A stretch of DNA of 64,000 nucleotides. Origin: Embleya scabrispora. Lineage in GTDB: Bacteria > Actinomycetota > Actinomycetes > Streptomycetales > Streptomycetaceae. The DNA lies in NCBI RefSeq assembly GCF_002024165.1, contig NZ_MWQN01000003.1, positions 558,001 to 622,000 of the forward strand, written 5' to 3'. This document shows, piece by piece, positions 56,347-64,000 of the stretch (position 1 is the stretch's first letter; each line of letters opens with the position of its first letter). The position numbers were made by a program, and so were the translations under genes. Under the pieces are notes generated by a model that saw only the letters and a program-made list of their open reading frames with translations, ran no database searches and was not told the DNA's origin.

Positions 56347-56787
56347 ATGTACCACACGATCGTGCGCGCGAAGACGCGGAGGATCTGGGCTCGCATGGCT
56401 CGGGGCGACTACCGGGCGGCGGTGGACATGGCCGCGCCGACGGTGCGCTTTCGCTTCGTCGGGGACGCCGCGCCCGCCGCGGAACTGGTCGGCCGGGATG
56501 CGTTCGAACAGTGGTTCGCCGATCTGTACAGGCTGCTGCCCGACCTGCGGCTGCGGCTGACCGACGTGGTGGCCAAGGGGTGGCCGTGGAAGACGACGGT
56601 CGTGGTCCGGCTGGCCGTCACCGCGACCCTGGCCGACGGCAGCCGCTACGAGAACGAGGGCGTCCAGTGGGTCACCCTGCGCTGGGGCCGCATGGTCGAC
56701 GACTACGTCCTGGAGGACACGGCCCGCCTCGCCGCCGCGATCGAGCGCCAACACCACGCCGTCGCCCAGGCGGCGGGCGGCCGCTGA
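56347..56787 (+). CDS. NTF2/SnoaL-like small protein
   Basis: This 146-aa protein looks like the cystatin-like alpha+beta barrel of the NTF2/SnoaL group. An N-terminal helix pair (RIWARMARGDYRAAVDMAAP) leads into a strand (VRFRFVGD), then GRDAFEQWFADLYRLLPDL and two strand pairs ending in WVTLRWGRMVDDYVLED. Members of the fold include polyketide cyclases, isomerases, hydrolases and many proteins of unknown role, and no catalytic set is certain here. GGAG lies six bases before the ATG. It is divergent from the HxlR gene and probably under its control. Confidence 0.72.
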   Translation: MYHTIVRAKTRRIWARMARGDYRAAVDMAAPTVRFRFVGDAAPAAELVGRDAFEQWFADLYRLLPDLRLRLTDVVAKGWPWKTTVVVRLAVTATLADGSRYENEGVQWVTLRWGRMVDDYVLEDTARLAAAIERQHHAVAQAAGGR

Positions 56788-56902
56788 CCGGAGCGGGCGC
56801 GGGGCGGTCACCCGGGAACACGGCGGCGGCCGCGCATCGCCGACACGCCGGCCGCGCCCGGACTACCGGGACGCGGCGGTGCCGAGACGCCACCATGGGG
56901 CC

Positions 56903-57928
56903 ATGGCCACACGTGGGAAGCCGACTTCCGAGGACGCGGGCGTCGACGAGGACACGATCGTCGACGAGTTGTACGGCCTCGCCCCCGACGAGTTCGTCGC
57001 CGCCCGCGACGCGCACGCCCACACCGCCCGCGCCGGCGGTGACCGGGCCCTGGCAGGCCGGATCGGCGATCTGCGGCGCCCCGTCCTGGCGGCCTGGCTC
57101 GCGAACCTCCTGGTCCGCGAACACCGCGACGAAATCGACGCCTTCCTCCGACTCGGCGCCGCCATGCGCGACGCACAGGAGCAGTTGCAGGGCCCCGAAC
57201 TGCGCGAACTCTCCCGCCAACGCCACCGCGTGATCGACGCGCTCCAACACCGGGCCCTCGCCCTCGCCGCCTCCCACGACCACCCCTCCCTCGGCGACAC
57301 CACCCTCCGTGATCTCCAGGACACCCTGAACACGGCCCTGGCCGACCCCGAAGCCGCGCAACGACTCGCCGCCGGCAGACTCACCGCCCCACTGCACCCC
57401 GAGGACGCCTTCGCCGCCGCCCCGACGGGCCCGACGACCGAGCGAGACGAGGCCGCTCCACCCGCCGAGGCCGGGAAGACGGGGAAGACGGGGAAGGCCA
57501 CCAAGGGAACCAAGGGAACCAAGGGAACCAAGGGAGCCCGGGACGCCAAAGCCACGCAGGGCGACCACGCGGCCGAAGAGCGCGCCGCCCGCGAACGCGC
57601 CCGAAAGCAGTACGAATCCGAACTCGCCCACGCCCGCACCACCGTCGACGCCGCGGAGAAGTCCGCCCGGCAGGCAACCCGCACGGCCCGGGAACGCCGC
57701 ACCGCCGCCGAAAAAGCCCGAGCCGGCCACACAAAAGCCCTCGCCGAGGCCGAAGCCCTGGCCACCCGCCTCGAAAAGGCCCGCACCCGGGCCGCCCGTC
57801 TCGGCACCGCGGCCGACAAGGCGGAAGCCGAACGGACGCGCGCGGACCAGGCGGCCCAAGACGCCTCGGCCGCTGCCCGATCCGCCCGCGACGACCTCGA
57901 CCGGGTCACCGCCACGCGCCCCGACTGA
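56903..57928 (+). CDS. Lys/Ala-rich coiled-coil protein, function unknown
   Basis: This protein is 341 aa from ATG at 56903; the preceding in-frame ATG at 56879 lacks support. The N-terminal half (about 1-150) is helical and acidic, with ELYGLAPDEFVAARDAHAH and VLAAWLANLLVREHRDEI. The centre has a short Thr-Lys-Gly tandem run near residue 200. The rest is a long charged coiled coil of Ala, Glu, Arg and Lys. There is no signal peptide or membrane segment. Similar proteins are known to me only as actinomycete hypotheticals. The Lys-rich run could bind nucleic acid, but that is a guess. It converges on the next gene with 7 bp between the stops. Confidence 0.72.
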   Translation: MATRGKPTSEDAGVDEDTIVDELYGLAPDEFVAARDAHAHTARAGGDRALAGRIGDLRRPVLAAWLANLLVREHRDEIDAFLRLGAAMRDAQEQLQGPELRELSRQRHRVIDALQHRALALAASHDHPSLGDTTLRDLQDTLNTALADPEAAQRLAAGRLTAPLHPEDAFAAAPTGPTTERDEAAPPAEAGKTGKTGKATKGTKGTKGTKGARDAKATQGDHAAEERAARERARKQYESELAHARTTVDAAEKSARQATRTARERRTAAEKARAGHTKALAEAEALATRLEKARTRAARLGTAADKAEAERTRADQAAQDASAAARSARDDLDRVTATRPD

Positions 57929-57935
57929 GCGGGGA

Positions 57936-58964
57936 TCACCCGTCAAGGAACCGCGACAACTCCCCCGCCACGAAACGTGGGTTCTCCTCGACCAGCCAGT
58001 GCCCCGCGTTCGGCACATCCACCGCCCGCACGATGTCGGTCACGCGCGGCGCCACCGTGCCCCGGATCGCGTCGAGTTGCCCCTGCGCGGTCATCAGCAG
58101 TGTCGGCACACGTACCGGTGCCACCGCCACGGTGTCGCTGACGTCCTTGTCCAAGGCACGATAAAGCTCGAAGCCCCCCGACAGAACACCGGGCCGGCTG
58201 TAGGTGCGGGCATACTCCTCGACCTCCGCGTCGTCGAACGGGGATCGGTCCGAATTGCCGCCGAACGCCGAACCACCGAAGGCGACTTGGGGATAGAACA
58301 GCGCCAGGTACTTCCGGACGTCATTGCCCACGACCGCCTCGGGGACCCGCCGCTGGGAGTGAAAAGCGATGTGCCAACTCAGCGTTCGATACGTGCGCGC
58401 ATCGATCGCGGGTCCGGGCAACGGCAGATCCAGGTAGCCGAGCCGAGCCGTGTCGCCGGGGAACTGCCCGGCGTACTGGAATGCCACCGCGGCCCCGAAG
58501 TCGTGCCCGACGACGCGGGCGTCACGCACCCCGAGCCGATCGGCGATCAGCGTGTGGACGTACCGCGCCAGGGTTGCCTTGTCGTACCCGGTCGGCGATC
58601 CGGTGCTGTCGCCCAGTCCGGGCAGGTCCACGGCGTACACGGTGTGGCGCTTGGCGAGTTCCGGCATGATCGGCCACCAGCCGTACCAGGTCTGCGGCCA
58701 CCCGTGCAGCAACACCACCGGCGTGCCGCTGCCACCCGTCACATAGTGCATGCGGACGCCGTCGACATCGGCGAACTCATGCCGAAACGAACCCTCGAAG
58801 TCGCGATCACCCCGAGTCGCGGCGGCGTAGGAGGGCACATCGTCGCCACTCGACGCCGAACAGCCGGCAACGCCGACCGTGAGCAGAAGCGCAAGTACGA
58901 AGGCCACCACCACCCGCCCGGATCGAAGAAGGCGACGCGGCAACAACCCTGGTCCGAAATTCAT
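57936..58964 (-). CDS. Alpha/beta-hydrolase lipoprotein, epoxide-hydrolase-like
   Basis: This 342-aa protein starts with a lipoprotein signal: basic residues, a hydrophobic run, then VAGC with the lipidated Cys at about residue 35. It should sit on the outer face of the membrane. The hydrolase domain has HGWP at 87-90 (oxyanion hole), a nucleophile elbow GHDFGA with Asp155 as nucleophile, and a late His in NAGHW near 322. An Asp nucleophile is typical of epoxide hydrolases and haloalkane dehalogenases rather than esterases. The substrate is unknown. Regions 58965-59160 hold its likely promoter, with no clear boxes. Confidence 0.87.
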   Translation of the reverse strand: MNFGPGLLPRRLLRSGRVVVAFVLALLLTVGVAGCSASSGDDVPSYAAATRGDRDFEGSFRHEFADVDGVRMHYVTGGSGTPVVLLHGWPQTWYGWWPIMPELAKRHTVYAVDLPGLGDSTGSPTGYDKATLARYVHTLIADRLGVRDARVVGHDFGAAVAFQYAGQFPGDTARLGYLDLPLPGPAIDARTYRTLSWHIAFHSQRRVPEAVVGNDVRKYLALFYPQVAFGGSAFGGNSDRSPFDDAEVEEYARTYSRPGVLSGGFELYRALDKDVSDTVAVAPVRVPTLLMTAQGQLDAIRGTVAPRVTDIVRAVDVPNAGHWLVEENPRFVAGELSRFLDG

Positions 58965-59160
58965 GTATTCCTGCCCTCGGGACGGGGGATCACCGGCCGT
59001 CCGCGAAACCCGCCCGACGGCACCCGGTGACTACGGGAACCGAACGACCCCGGCAACCAGCGGCTCGTTCGACGCACCCCAGCCTCGCCGGCCCACACCA
59101 CGGCGGCACGAAATCTTGCGGTTATGGCAAGTCCGGCCGATAGGGCGGTAGCCCGGTGCG

Positions 59161-59210
59161 CGATCGTGGTGCCTCCGACCTCCGACCTCCGAGGCGGGGC
59201 ACCACGATCG
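59161..59210 (-). terminator. Strong hairpin terminator after the cyclophilin gene
   Basis: CGATCGTGGTGCC and GGCACCACGATCG form a perfect 13-bp stem, seven bases beyond the cyclophilin stop on the minus strand. The 24-base loop contains TCCGACC repeated. No T-run is present. Confidence 0.78.
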
Positions 59211-59217
59211 GCATGGG

Positions 59218-59741
59218 TCAGGACTGCCGGCGCTCGATGGTGACGGACTGTATGACGATGTCCGTGAGCGGGCGGTCGTTCCTGCCCGTCGGGGCCTTCG
59301 CGATGGCGTCGACGACCTCCCGGCCCTGGACCACCTCGCCGAAGATCGTGTGCCGGTTGGTGAGGTGCGACGTCGGGGCGACGGTGATGAAGAACTGGGA
59401 GCCGTTGGTTCCCGGTCCGGCATTGGCCATCGCCAGCAGGTAGGGCCGGTCGAACTTCAGGGCGGGGTGGAACTCGTCCTCGAACTCGTATCCCGGCCCG
59501 CCCATGCCCGTTCCCTCGGGGTCGCCGCCCTGGACATGAAGGCGTCGATCACCCTATGGAAGATCGTTCCGTTGTACAGCGCTCCCTTCCCGGGCGCGCC
59601 GGTCGACGGATCACGCCACTGGCGACTGCCGTCGGCCAGTCCGACGAAGTTGGCGACGGTTTCCGGCGCGTGCTCGGGAAACAGTCGCACGACGACCTGT
59701 CCGAGCGTCGTGTTCAGCGTGGCAATCAGTTCTTCCGCCAT
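59218..59741 (-). pseudogene. Cyclophilin-type peptidyl-prolyl isomerase, frameshifted
   Basis: The family is unmistakable but split over two frames. The first frame (from ATG at 59741, with GAGAGGACGGG upstream) gives TLGQVVVRLFPEHAPETVANF and continues to [12 protein letters not shown]. The second frame resumes with [20 protein letters not shown] and includes NGSQFFIT and [11 protein letters not shown], ending in TIERRQS. The break lies at about 59534, where one base seems to be missing right after the codon for that Met; restoring it would read FMIQGGDP. All catalytic-core motifs are otherwise present. The strong terminator and clean codon use suggest either a very recent mutation or a base error in this sequence. 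If intact, it would be a cytoplasmic protein-folding helper of about 174 aa. Confidence 0.85.
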
Positions 59742-59888
59742 CGATATCCCGTCCTCTCATGCGCGACCCGTGCGGGCCGCCCGCCACATGCAAGCACGCA
59801 ATCGCCCACCGCAGACCCACCCGCACCGCAACAACAACGGATTCCCGCCGAAAACCCCGCCCCCCGCCCGCACTCCCACACGTAGGCT

Positions 59889-60449
59889 GTGGAGGTGACC
59901 GGCCCACTGTCCGACCCATCCGATCCGGACTTCTACGCCCTCGTCGCCACGGCCCGCACCGTCCTCGGAGCAGGCATCGGCGACGATCCCGACACGTGGG
60001 AAGCCGCTGTGGGGCCGGACCACCTCGACGTTCCGGGTGACGGACTCCTGCGGCGGGATCACGGGCTCGTGGAAATCTCCTTCGCGCCCGCGCCGGGAGG
60101 ACGGATGGCCTGCTTCGGCTTCGGCGTGAAGATCCACCGGCTGATCCACGATCGCACTCGGCGCACGGTGCCGTCGCCCCTGTCCCGGAGGTACGGGCCG
60201 TTCGCGCCCCGCATCCGCTTCGACGAGCTCCGGGCCCGTGTCACGGGTCTGGGCCACACGGTCGAAACGGACGACGGGACGGGCGACATCCATCGCTACC
60301 GCGTGGCCGAATCCGGCGCCCGCATCTTCGTCATCGCGGATCCCGACCCCTACGCCCGCGGCGACCACGAGCCACCCGGCCCGCAGGATCATCAGGCGGG
60401 CGACGTATGGTCCATCGACGTGTCACCGGCCTGGTGGGACCCGCGGTAG
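59889..60449 (+). CDS. Hypothetical protein
   Basis: This is a 186-aa protein with start GTG at 59889; GTG at 59895 is also possible, and neither has a strong ribosome binding site. It is acidic, without signal peptide or membrane segments. It starts with a helix (FYALVATARTVLG) and later has RYGPFAPRIRFDELRARVTGLGHTVE. Alternating strands such as LVEISFAP and RIFVIADPD suggest an alpha/beta fold. It resembles small conserved actinomycete proteins of unknown role; some of these are immunity proteins, but nothing here proves that. It converges on the beta-lactamase gene. Confidence 0.62.
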   Translation: MEVTGPLSDPSDPDFYALVATARTVLGAGIGDDPDTWEAAVGPDHLDVPGDGLLRRDHGLVEISFAPAPGGRMACFGFGVKIHRLIHDRTRRTVPSPLSRRYGPFAPRIRFDELRARVTGLGHTVETDDGTGDIHRYRVAESGARIFVIADPDPYARGDHEPPGPQDHQAGDVWSIDVSPAWWDPR

Positions 60450-60497
60450 CGAACCCGGCCGGGGACGATGGCCGCCCCCGCCCCGCCCCCGCACACG

Positions 60498-61442
60498 TCA
60501 GCCCAATGCCTCCGCGAGCACCGTCGCGGTCTCGGCGAGCAGCGCCTCATCGGCCGGCGCCGCGGCGTCGTCCTTCGTGGACAGGACCGCCATCACGATC
60601 GGCCCCCGGTCCGGCGGCCGGACGATGGCCACGTCGTTGGTGGTGCCGCAGCTTCCGGTGCCGGTCTTGTCCGCGACGACCCAGCCCGCGGGAAGCCCCG
60701 CCCGCAGCCGCTTGCCGCCGGTCGTGTTGGCCAGCAGCCACCCGGTCAACCGCTCGCGGTCCCGCGCGTCGAGCGCGCCACCCAGCGCGAGCCGGGCGTA
60801 GGTCCGGCCGAGTGCACGCGGACTCGACGTGTCCGTCACCCGCCCCGGCTCCGCCGAATTCAGCGCGGGCTCCCACCGGTCTAGTCGAGTCACTTCGTCC
60901 CCGACGGACCGACAGAAACCGGTCACCGCGCCGGGACCGCCGAGCCGACGCAGCAGCAGATTCGCCGCCCCGTTGTCGCTGTAGGCGATGGCGGCGGCGC
61001 ACAGGTCCGCGACGATCATGCCGTCGGCCAGATTCTCGGGCCGCCCCGTGATCGGCGCGTACCCGGACTCGGTGACGTCCTTCTCCGTGTACCGGATGCG
61101 ACTGCCCAGGAACTGCCCGTCCCGATCGAGGTCCCGCAGCACCGCGGCCACCGCGATGGTCTTGAACGACGAACACATCGGGAACAGTTCATCCGCACGA
61201 TGGACCACGGCCCGCCCGGAAACCGCATCACACGCGAACACCCCGAGCCGCGCCGAATGCGCCCGCTCCAGCGCCCGCAACCGCCCGACGACCCCCCGGT
61301 CGTCCAGACCCCGCGCGACGGCGCTTCCGGCACCCGGAACAACAACGGCGAGGACCCCCGCGGCCACCCCACCGAGAACCCCGCGCCGACTCGGACCGAA
61401 CTCCACAACCGTCTCCCTCGCCTCGGACACCGACCGGCGCAC
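60498..61442 (-). CDS. Class A beta-lactamase, Tat-exported
   Basis: This 314-aa protein starts at GTG, with GGGAAGA about ten bases upstream. The N-terminus has a twin-arginine signal (SRRGVL at 18-23, then a hydrophobic run), so it should be exported folded. All class A motifs are present: SSFK at 91-94 with the catalytic Ser91, SDN at 155-157, EPALN with the general-base Glu191, and KTG at 259-261. Cys90 directly precedes the catalytic Ser, and Cys265 lies just after KTG. In some carbapenemases (KPC and relatives) Cys at the equivalent first position pairs with one near the second, so a disulfide is plausible. It should hydrolyse penicillins outside the cell. It lies 39 bp downstream of a DD-peptidase-like gene on the same strand and may be co-transcribed. 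Confidence 0.92.
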   Translation of the reverse strand: MRRSVSEARETVVEFGPSRRGVLGGVAAGVLAVVVPGAGSAVARGLDDRGVVGRLRALERAHSARLGVFACDAVSGRAVVHRADELFPMCSSFKTIAVAAVLRDLDRDGQFLGSRIRYTEKDVTESGYAPITGRPENLADGMIVADLCAAAIAYSDNGAANLLLRRLGGPGAVTGFCRSVGDEVTRLDRWEPALNSAEPGRVTDTSSPRALGRTYARLALGGALDARDRERLTGWLLANTTGGKRLRAGLPAGWVVADKTGTGSCGTTNDVAIVRPPDRGPIVMAVLSTKDDAAAPADEALLAETATVLAEALG

Positions 61443-61481
61443 AGGCCGGCGATCTTCCCGCCTGCCCTCCCCCGAGATCCC

Positions 61482-62702
61482 TTACACCCGAAACACACTC
61501 GCCCCGCCGTCAGGGGCCGAGGGCTCCCGGCTCTCCTTCAGGGCAGCCAGGCTGATGCGCTGAACCACGGGGTTCATCGATTCGCCCTTCGCGTCCGTGG
61601 AGCCCACCGACACGACCAGCGTGCGACTCAGGTCCTCGGGTGCGGCGATGACCGTGCTGTAGCCGTAGCGGGCGCCCGACTTGATCCAGTAGACCTTGCC
61701 GCCGTACTCGAAGCGCTCGAATCCGGCACTCATCTTCGCGCCCGGGATGTCGGCGGGGACCGTGAACATCTCCCGCAGTTGCGGCAGGGGGACGATGCGG
61801 CCCCGGAAGAGCGTGGTGATCAGCCGCTCCAGATCGGCCGTCGTCGAGATCATGTCGCCCGCCGCCCAGCGGTCCGCCTGGTTCCAGTCGGTGACGTCGA
61901 CGAACTCGGTCGTGCCGTCGGCCCACGCGACCGCCTGGTAGCCCCGGTTGTGCGGGCCGCGGATCCGCGGATCAGTGCCGGGGAAGTATGTGCTCGTCAT
62001 GCCGGCGGGGCGCAACACGCGCCGGGTGGCCTGCGACGTGTACGAGTCTCCCGTCACCTTCTCGATCAGCATGCCGAGGATTGTGTAGTTGATGTTGAGG
62101 TAGTGCTGCCGCGTGCCCGGGTCGAACTCCGGGCCCTTCGCCACCGCCGATGCCACCACGTCGCGGGGCTTCAGGGTGTCGAAGCGGTGCGCGTAGGCCT
62201 CCTCGAAGGTGTCCCCGAAGCCGTCACCGGCCTGGATGCCACTGGTGTGGTTGAGCAACTGGCGTACGGTGACGGGCTTGAAGGGCACATGCGACCGCCC
62301 CGACTCCAACAGCCCCGGAAGATAGTGCTGTACGGATTCCCCCAGGTCGATCGTGTTGTGGGCGGCGAGTTGCAGCACCACGGCGGCGGTCACCACCTTG
62401 GTCGTCGACCCCGCCCGGAAGCGTGCACAGGCGTCCGCGTCCCGACGACTGATCAGATCGTGCACACCCGAACTGCCGCGCCACACCCCCTCGGTACCGC
62501 CGACCCGAACGAGCGCCGCGGTCGCGGTCGCATCCGGTAATCCGGCCAACGCGGCGGCCAGCGCCTCGGCGTCCGGGCCTTTCGGCTCGGTGTGTACGGC
62601 CGCCGGCGCCGGCGCGTCCGCGGCGAACGCGGGTGCGGCCAAGGGGCCGGCGGCCAGGGTCAGGACGAGAGCTGAGGCAAGGATCGAGGTACGGGTACGC
62701 AT
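61482..62702 (-). CDS. Serine hydrolase, beta-lactamase/DD-peptidase family, secreted
   Basis: This protein is 406 aa from ATG at 62702, which has GGGAAGAG upstream. A longer frame from 62786 would bury the signal peptide and is not preferred. A Sec signal peptide (RTSILASALVLTLAAGPLAA, likely cut after AFA) is followed by SxxK at 99-102 (STTK), YxN at 201-203 (YLN) and KSG at 341-343 in the place of the third motif. This pattern fits class C-like penicillin-recognising enzymes such as the Streptomyces R61 D-alanyl-D-alanine carboxypeptidase. A role in trimming cell-wall peptides is likely. Esterase activity is the main alternative. Confidence 0.87.
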   Translation of the reverse strand: MRTRTSILASALVLTLAAGPLAAPAFAADAPAPAAVHTEPKGPDAEALAAALAGLPDATATAALVRVGGTEGVWRGSSGVHDLISRRDADACARFRAGSTTKVVTAAVVLQLAAHNTIDLGESVQHYLPGLLESGRSHVPFKPVTVRQLLNHTSGIQAGDGFGDTFEEAYAHRFDTLKPRDVVASAVAKGPEFDPGTRQHYLNINYTILGMLIEKVTGDSYTSQATRRVLRPAGMTSTYFPGTDPRIRGPHNRGYQAVAWADGTTEFVDVTDWNQADRWAAGDMISTTADLERLITTLFRGRIVPLPQLREMFTVPADIPGAKMSAGFERFEYGGKVYWIKSGARYGYSTVIAAPEDLSRTLVVSVGSTDAKGESMNPVVQRISLAALKESREPSAPDGGASVFRV

Positions 62703-62877
62703 GGGCTCTTCCCAAGGATCGAAGGGACATCGCCACTTCAGTCTGCGAGGCCCGCCGTCCGCGCGAATCGTCGGCGCGGAGGACACCGACCCTGGTCCAT
62801 CGGGGCAGCAACTCCCTCAAGCACTGCCGCCGTTGCCGGGGATCCCCCCTACGGGTCCGTGCCCCGCACGCGCACCG

Positions 62878-64000
62878 TCAGCCGTCGATGCGGTACCGCG
62901 CCCAAAACGGCGTCAGGTCCCGCGAAGCGGCCGCCCGAGCCGCCTTCTTGAACTCCGCCGTGGTGGAGATCCCGTACCGGTGGGCGGCGGCGTAGTCGCG
63001 CAGCAGCGTCTCCATCGCGGGTTCGCCGATCAGACGCCGCAGTTCGTGCAGCGCGCACTTGCCGTGGTCGTACACCACCGTCTCGTAGCGTGCCGGGTGC
63101 GCGTCCCAGTACCGCATCGAGTTCGTGATCCGCTCCGTCGGCGCGGCCCAGGACAGTTCGCTCCCGCACCCCTCCCCCGTCTTCCCGAGCGCGAGGTCCG
63201 TCGCGTATTCGGCGAACGATTCGTCGAGCCACGGGTCGTCGTACTCGTCGTTGCCCACGATCCCGTACCACCACTGGTGGGCGAGTTCGTGCACGAGCGC
63301 CGTGGGGCGCACGCGGTCCAGGACGAAGCCCGGATACTCCATGCCGCTGAACCACAGGTCGTCGTCCAGGACGATGTCCAGTTCGGTGTACGGGTACGCG
63401 CCGAAGCGCCCGGCGTGGGCGTCGACGGCCGCCCGCGCGACCTCCAACATGGCGCGGGCGTCGGCCGCTTCGACGCCGCCGTCCGCATACACGTTGATCT
63501 CGACGCCGGTCGCGGAGGTCCCGGATACCGCGGTGAACGGCCCCGCCGCCCAGGCGAAGTCCCGTACGTCGCGCGCCGTTGCGGTGGTGACGGTGCGTCC
63601 GGGTGCGCCCGGACGGTGGACCGAGGTGCCGGTGGCCGGTACCCGCAGGTTCGACGGGTGGTCGAGCGTGACGTCGAAGTCGGCGGCGAGCGAGTAGAAG
63701 GACTCACCCGTGTTCGTGTACGGGTCCAGGTGCCGGCCCGTCCCGTCCCGAACCGCCAGCACCGGCAGCGCGTTGCCGAGGAAGGCGTGGTCGCCGTCGT
63801 GGCCGAACCGGTCGATACCGGCCGGGACCCGGATCCGCAGCCGGAAGCCGATCGTGGCGCTCTCCCCTCGGCGCAGCGGCTCGCCCAACACGACCCGCAG
63901 GGCCGTGCAGCCGACGGACAGGCCCGCCGGAACACCGCCGGTGACCTCGGAGACCTCGATCGGCGGCGCCGAACACGTACCGTGCGCGTTGCCCCACAAC
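62878..64000 (-). CDS. M1-family metallo-aminopeptidase, N-terminus cut off
   Basis: The frame runs out of the right edge; 373 residues plus stop are visible. The zinc site is complete: HELAH with the third ligand Glu 19 residues after the second His (HQWW, then DESFAEYA). Upstream lies GMEYP, the position of the GAMEN substrate loop of M1 peptidases. An N-terminal beta-domain with DFDVTLDHPSNLRVPATG matches the family. The chain ends soon after the catalytic domain, so it is one of the short members. A peptidase acting on peptide N-termini, probably secreted, is expected, but the signal sequence is outside the window. The gap 62703-62877 holds the promoter of the serine hydrolase and no clear site. 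Confidence 0.9.
   Translation of the reverse strand, partial: LWGNAHGTCSAPPIEVSEVTGGVPAGLSVGCTALRVVLGEPLRRGESATIGFRLRIRVPAGIDRFGHDGDHAFLGNALPVLAVRDGTGRHLDPYTNTGESFYSLAADFDVTLDHPSNLRVPATGTSVHRPGAPGRTVTTATARDVRDFAWAAGPFTAVSGTSATGVEINVYADGGVEAADARAMLEVARAAVDAHAGRFGAYPYTELDIVLDDDLWFSGMEYPGFVLDRVRPTALVHELAHQWWYGIVGNDEYDDPWLDESFAEYATDLALGKTGEGCGSELSWAAPTERITNSMRYWDAHPARYETVVYDHGKCALHELRRLIGEPAMETLLRDYAAAHRYGISTTAEFKKAARAAASRDLTPFWARYRIDG

Noticed and set aside
56347-56787. The NTF2/SnoaL-like protein as a dedicated cyclase for this polyketide
   Set aside because: It lies beyond a terminator and four other genes, is paired with its own regulator, and the fold covers many unrelated roles. The idea is not supported by position.

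Overview
This is very GC-rich DNA from a filamentous actinomycete, most likely Streptomyces or a close relative. The signs are G/C at almost every third codon position, a type I modular polyketide synthase (PKS) cluster, a LAL-family LuxR regulator, an LPFR-motif small protein and a Tat-exported class A beta-lactamase. No species can be named from the sequence alone.

Positions 1-50539 are one head-to-tail series of six PKS genes, all on the minus strand. Two junctions are 4-base ATGA overlaps (3935-3938 and 35690-35693). Read from right to left the series is collinear. The 4949-aa protein (35690-50539) carries a KSQ loading module plus modules 1 and 2. The 3162-aa protein (26205-35693) carries modules 3 and 4. 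The 3488-aa protein (15690-26156) carries modules 5 and 6. The 2262-aa protein (8893-15681) is module 7 and the 1613-aa protein (3935-8776) is module 8. The last gene, cut by the left edge, holds module 9. Domain content is: load KSQ-AT(mm)-ACP; M1 KS-AT(mm)-DH-KR-ACP; M2 KS-AT(RASH motif)-DH-ER-KR-ACP; M3 KS-AT(mal)-KR-ACP; M4 KS-AT(mm)-KR0-ACP; M5 KS-AT(mm)-DH-ER-KR-ACP; M6 KS-AT(mm)-DH0-ACP; M7 KS-AT(mal)-DH-ER-KR-ACP; M8 KS-AT(mal)-KR-ACP; M9 KS-AT(mm)-DH0-ACP (mm = methylmalonyl, mal = malonyl). By inference the chain starts from propionate. After M9 it would carry one trisubstituted alkene, hydroxyls at C5 and C15, and ketones at C3, C9 and C13, numbered from the thioester. I recognise no known product. 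No thioesterase or tailoring gene lies in the window, so the cluster continues to the left.

Positions 50540-53965 are the regulatory end. A 496-bp divergent spacer is followed by a 46-codon ORF with a strong ribosome binding site, which overlaps (ATGA) a 930-aa LAL regulator, the likely pathway activator. A 10-bp-stem hairpin closes this unit.

Positions 54001-64000 hold short, mostly monocistronic genes that look unrelated to the PKS: an LPFR-motif peptide, an MFS transporter, an HxlR regulator divergent from an NTF2/SnoaL-like protein with paired operator-like dyads between them, a Lys/Ala-rich coiled-coil protein, an epoxide-hydrolase-like lipoprotein, a frameshifted cyclophilin, a hypothetical protein, a class A beta-lactamase, a DD-peptidase-like serine hydrolase and an M1 aminopeptidase cut by the right edge.

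The PKS genes share several tracts of nearly identical DNA between modules (AT, KS and ER-KR regions), which points to recent gene conversion or duplication. Two short tandem repeat blocks sit at or near PKS gene junctions.
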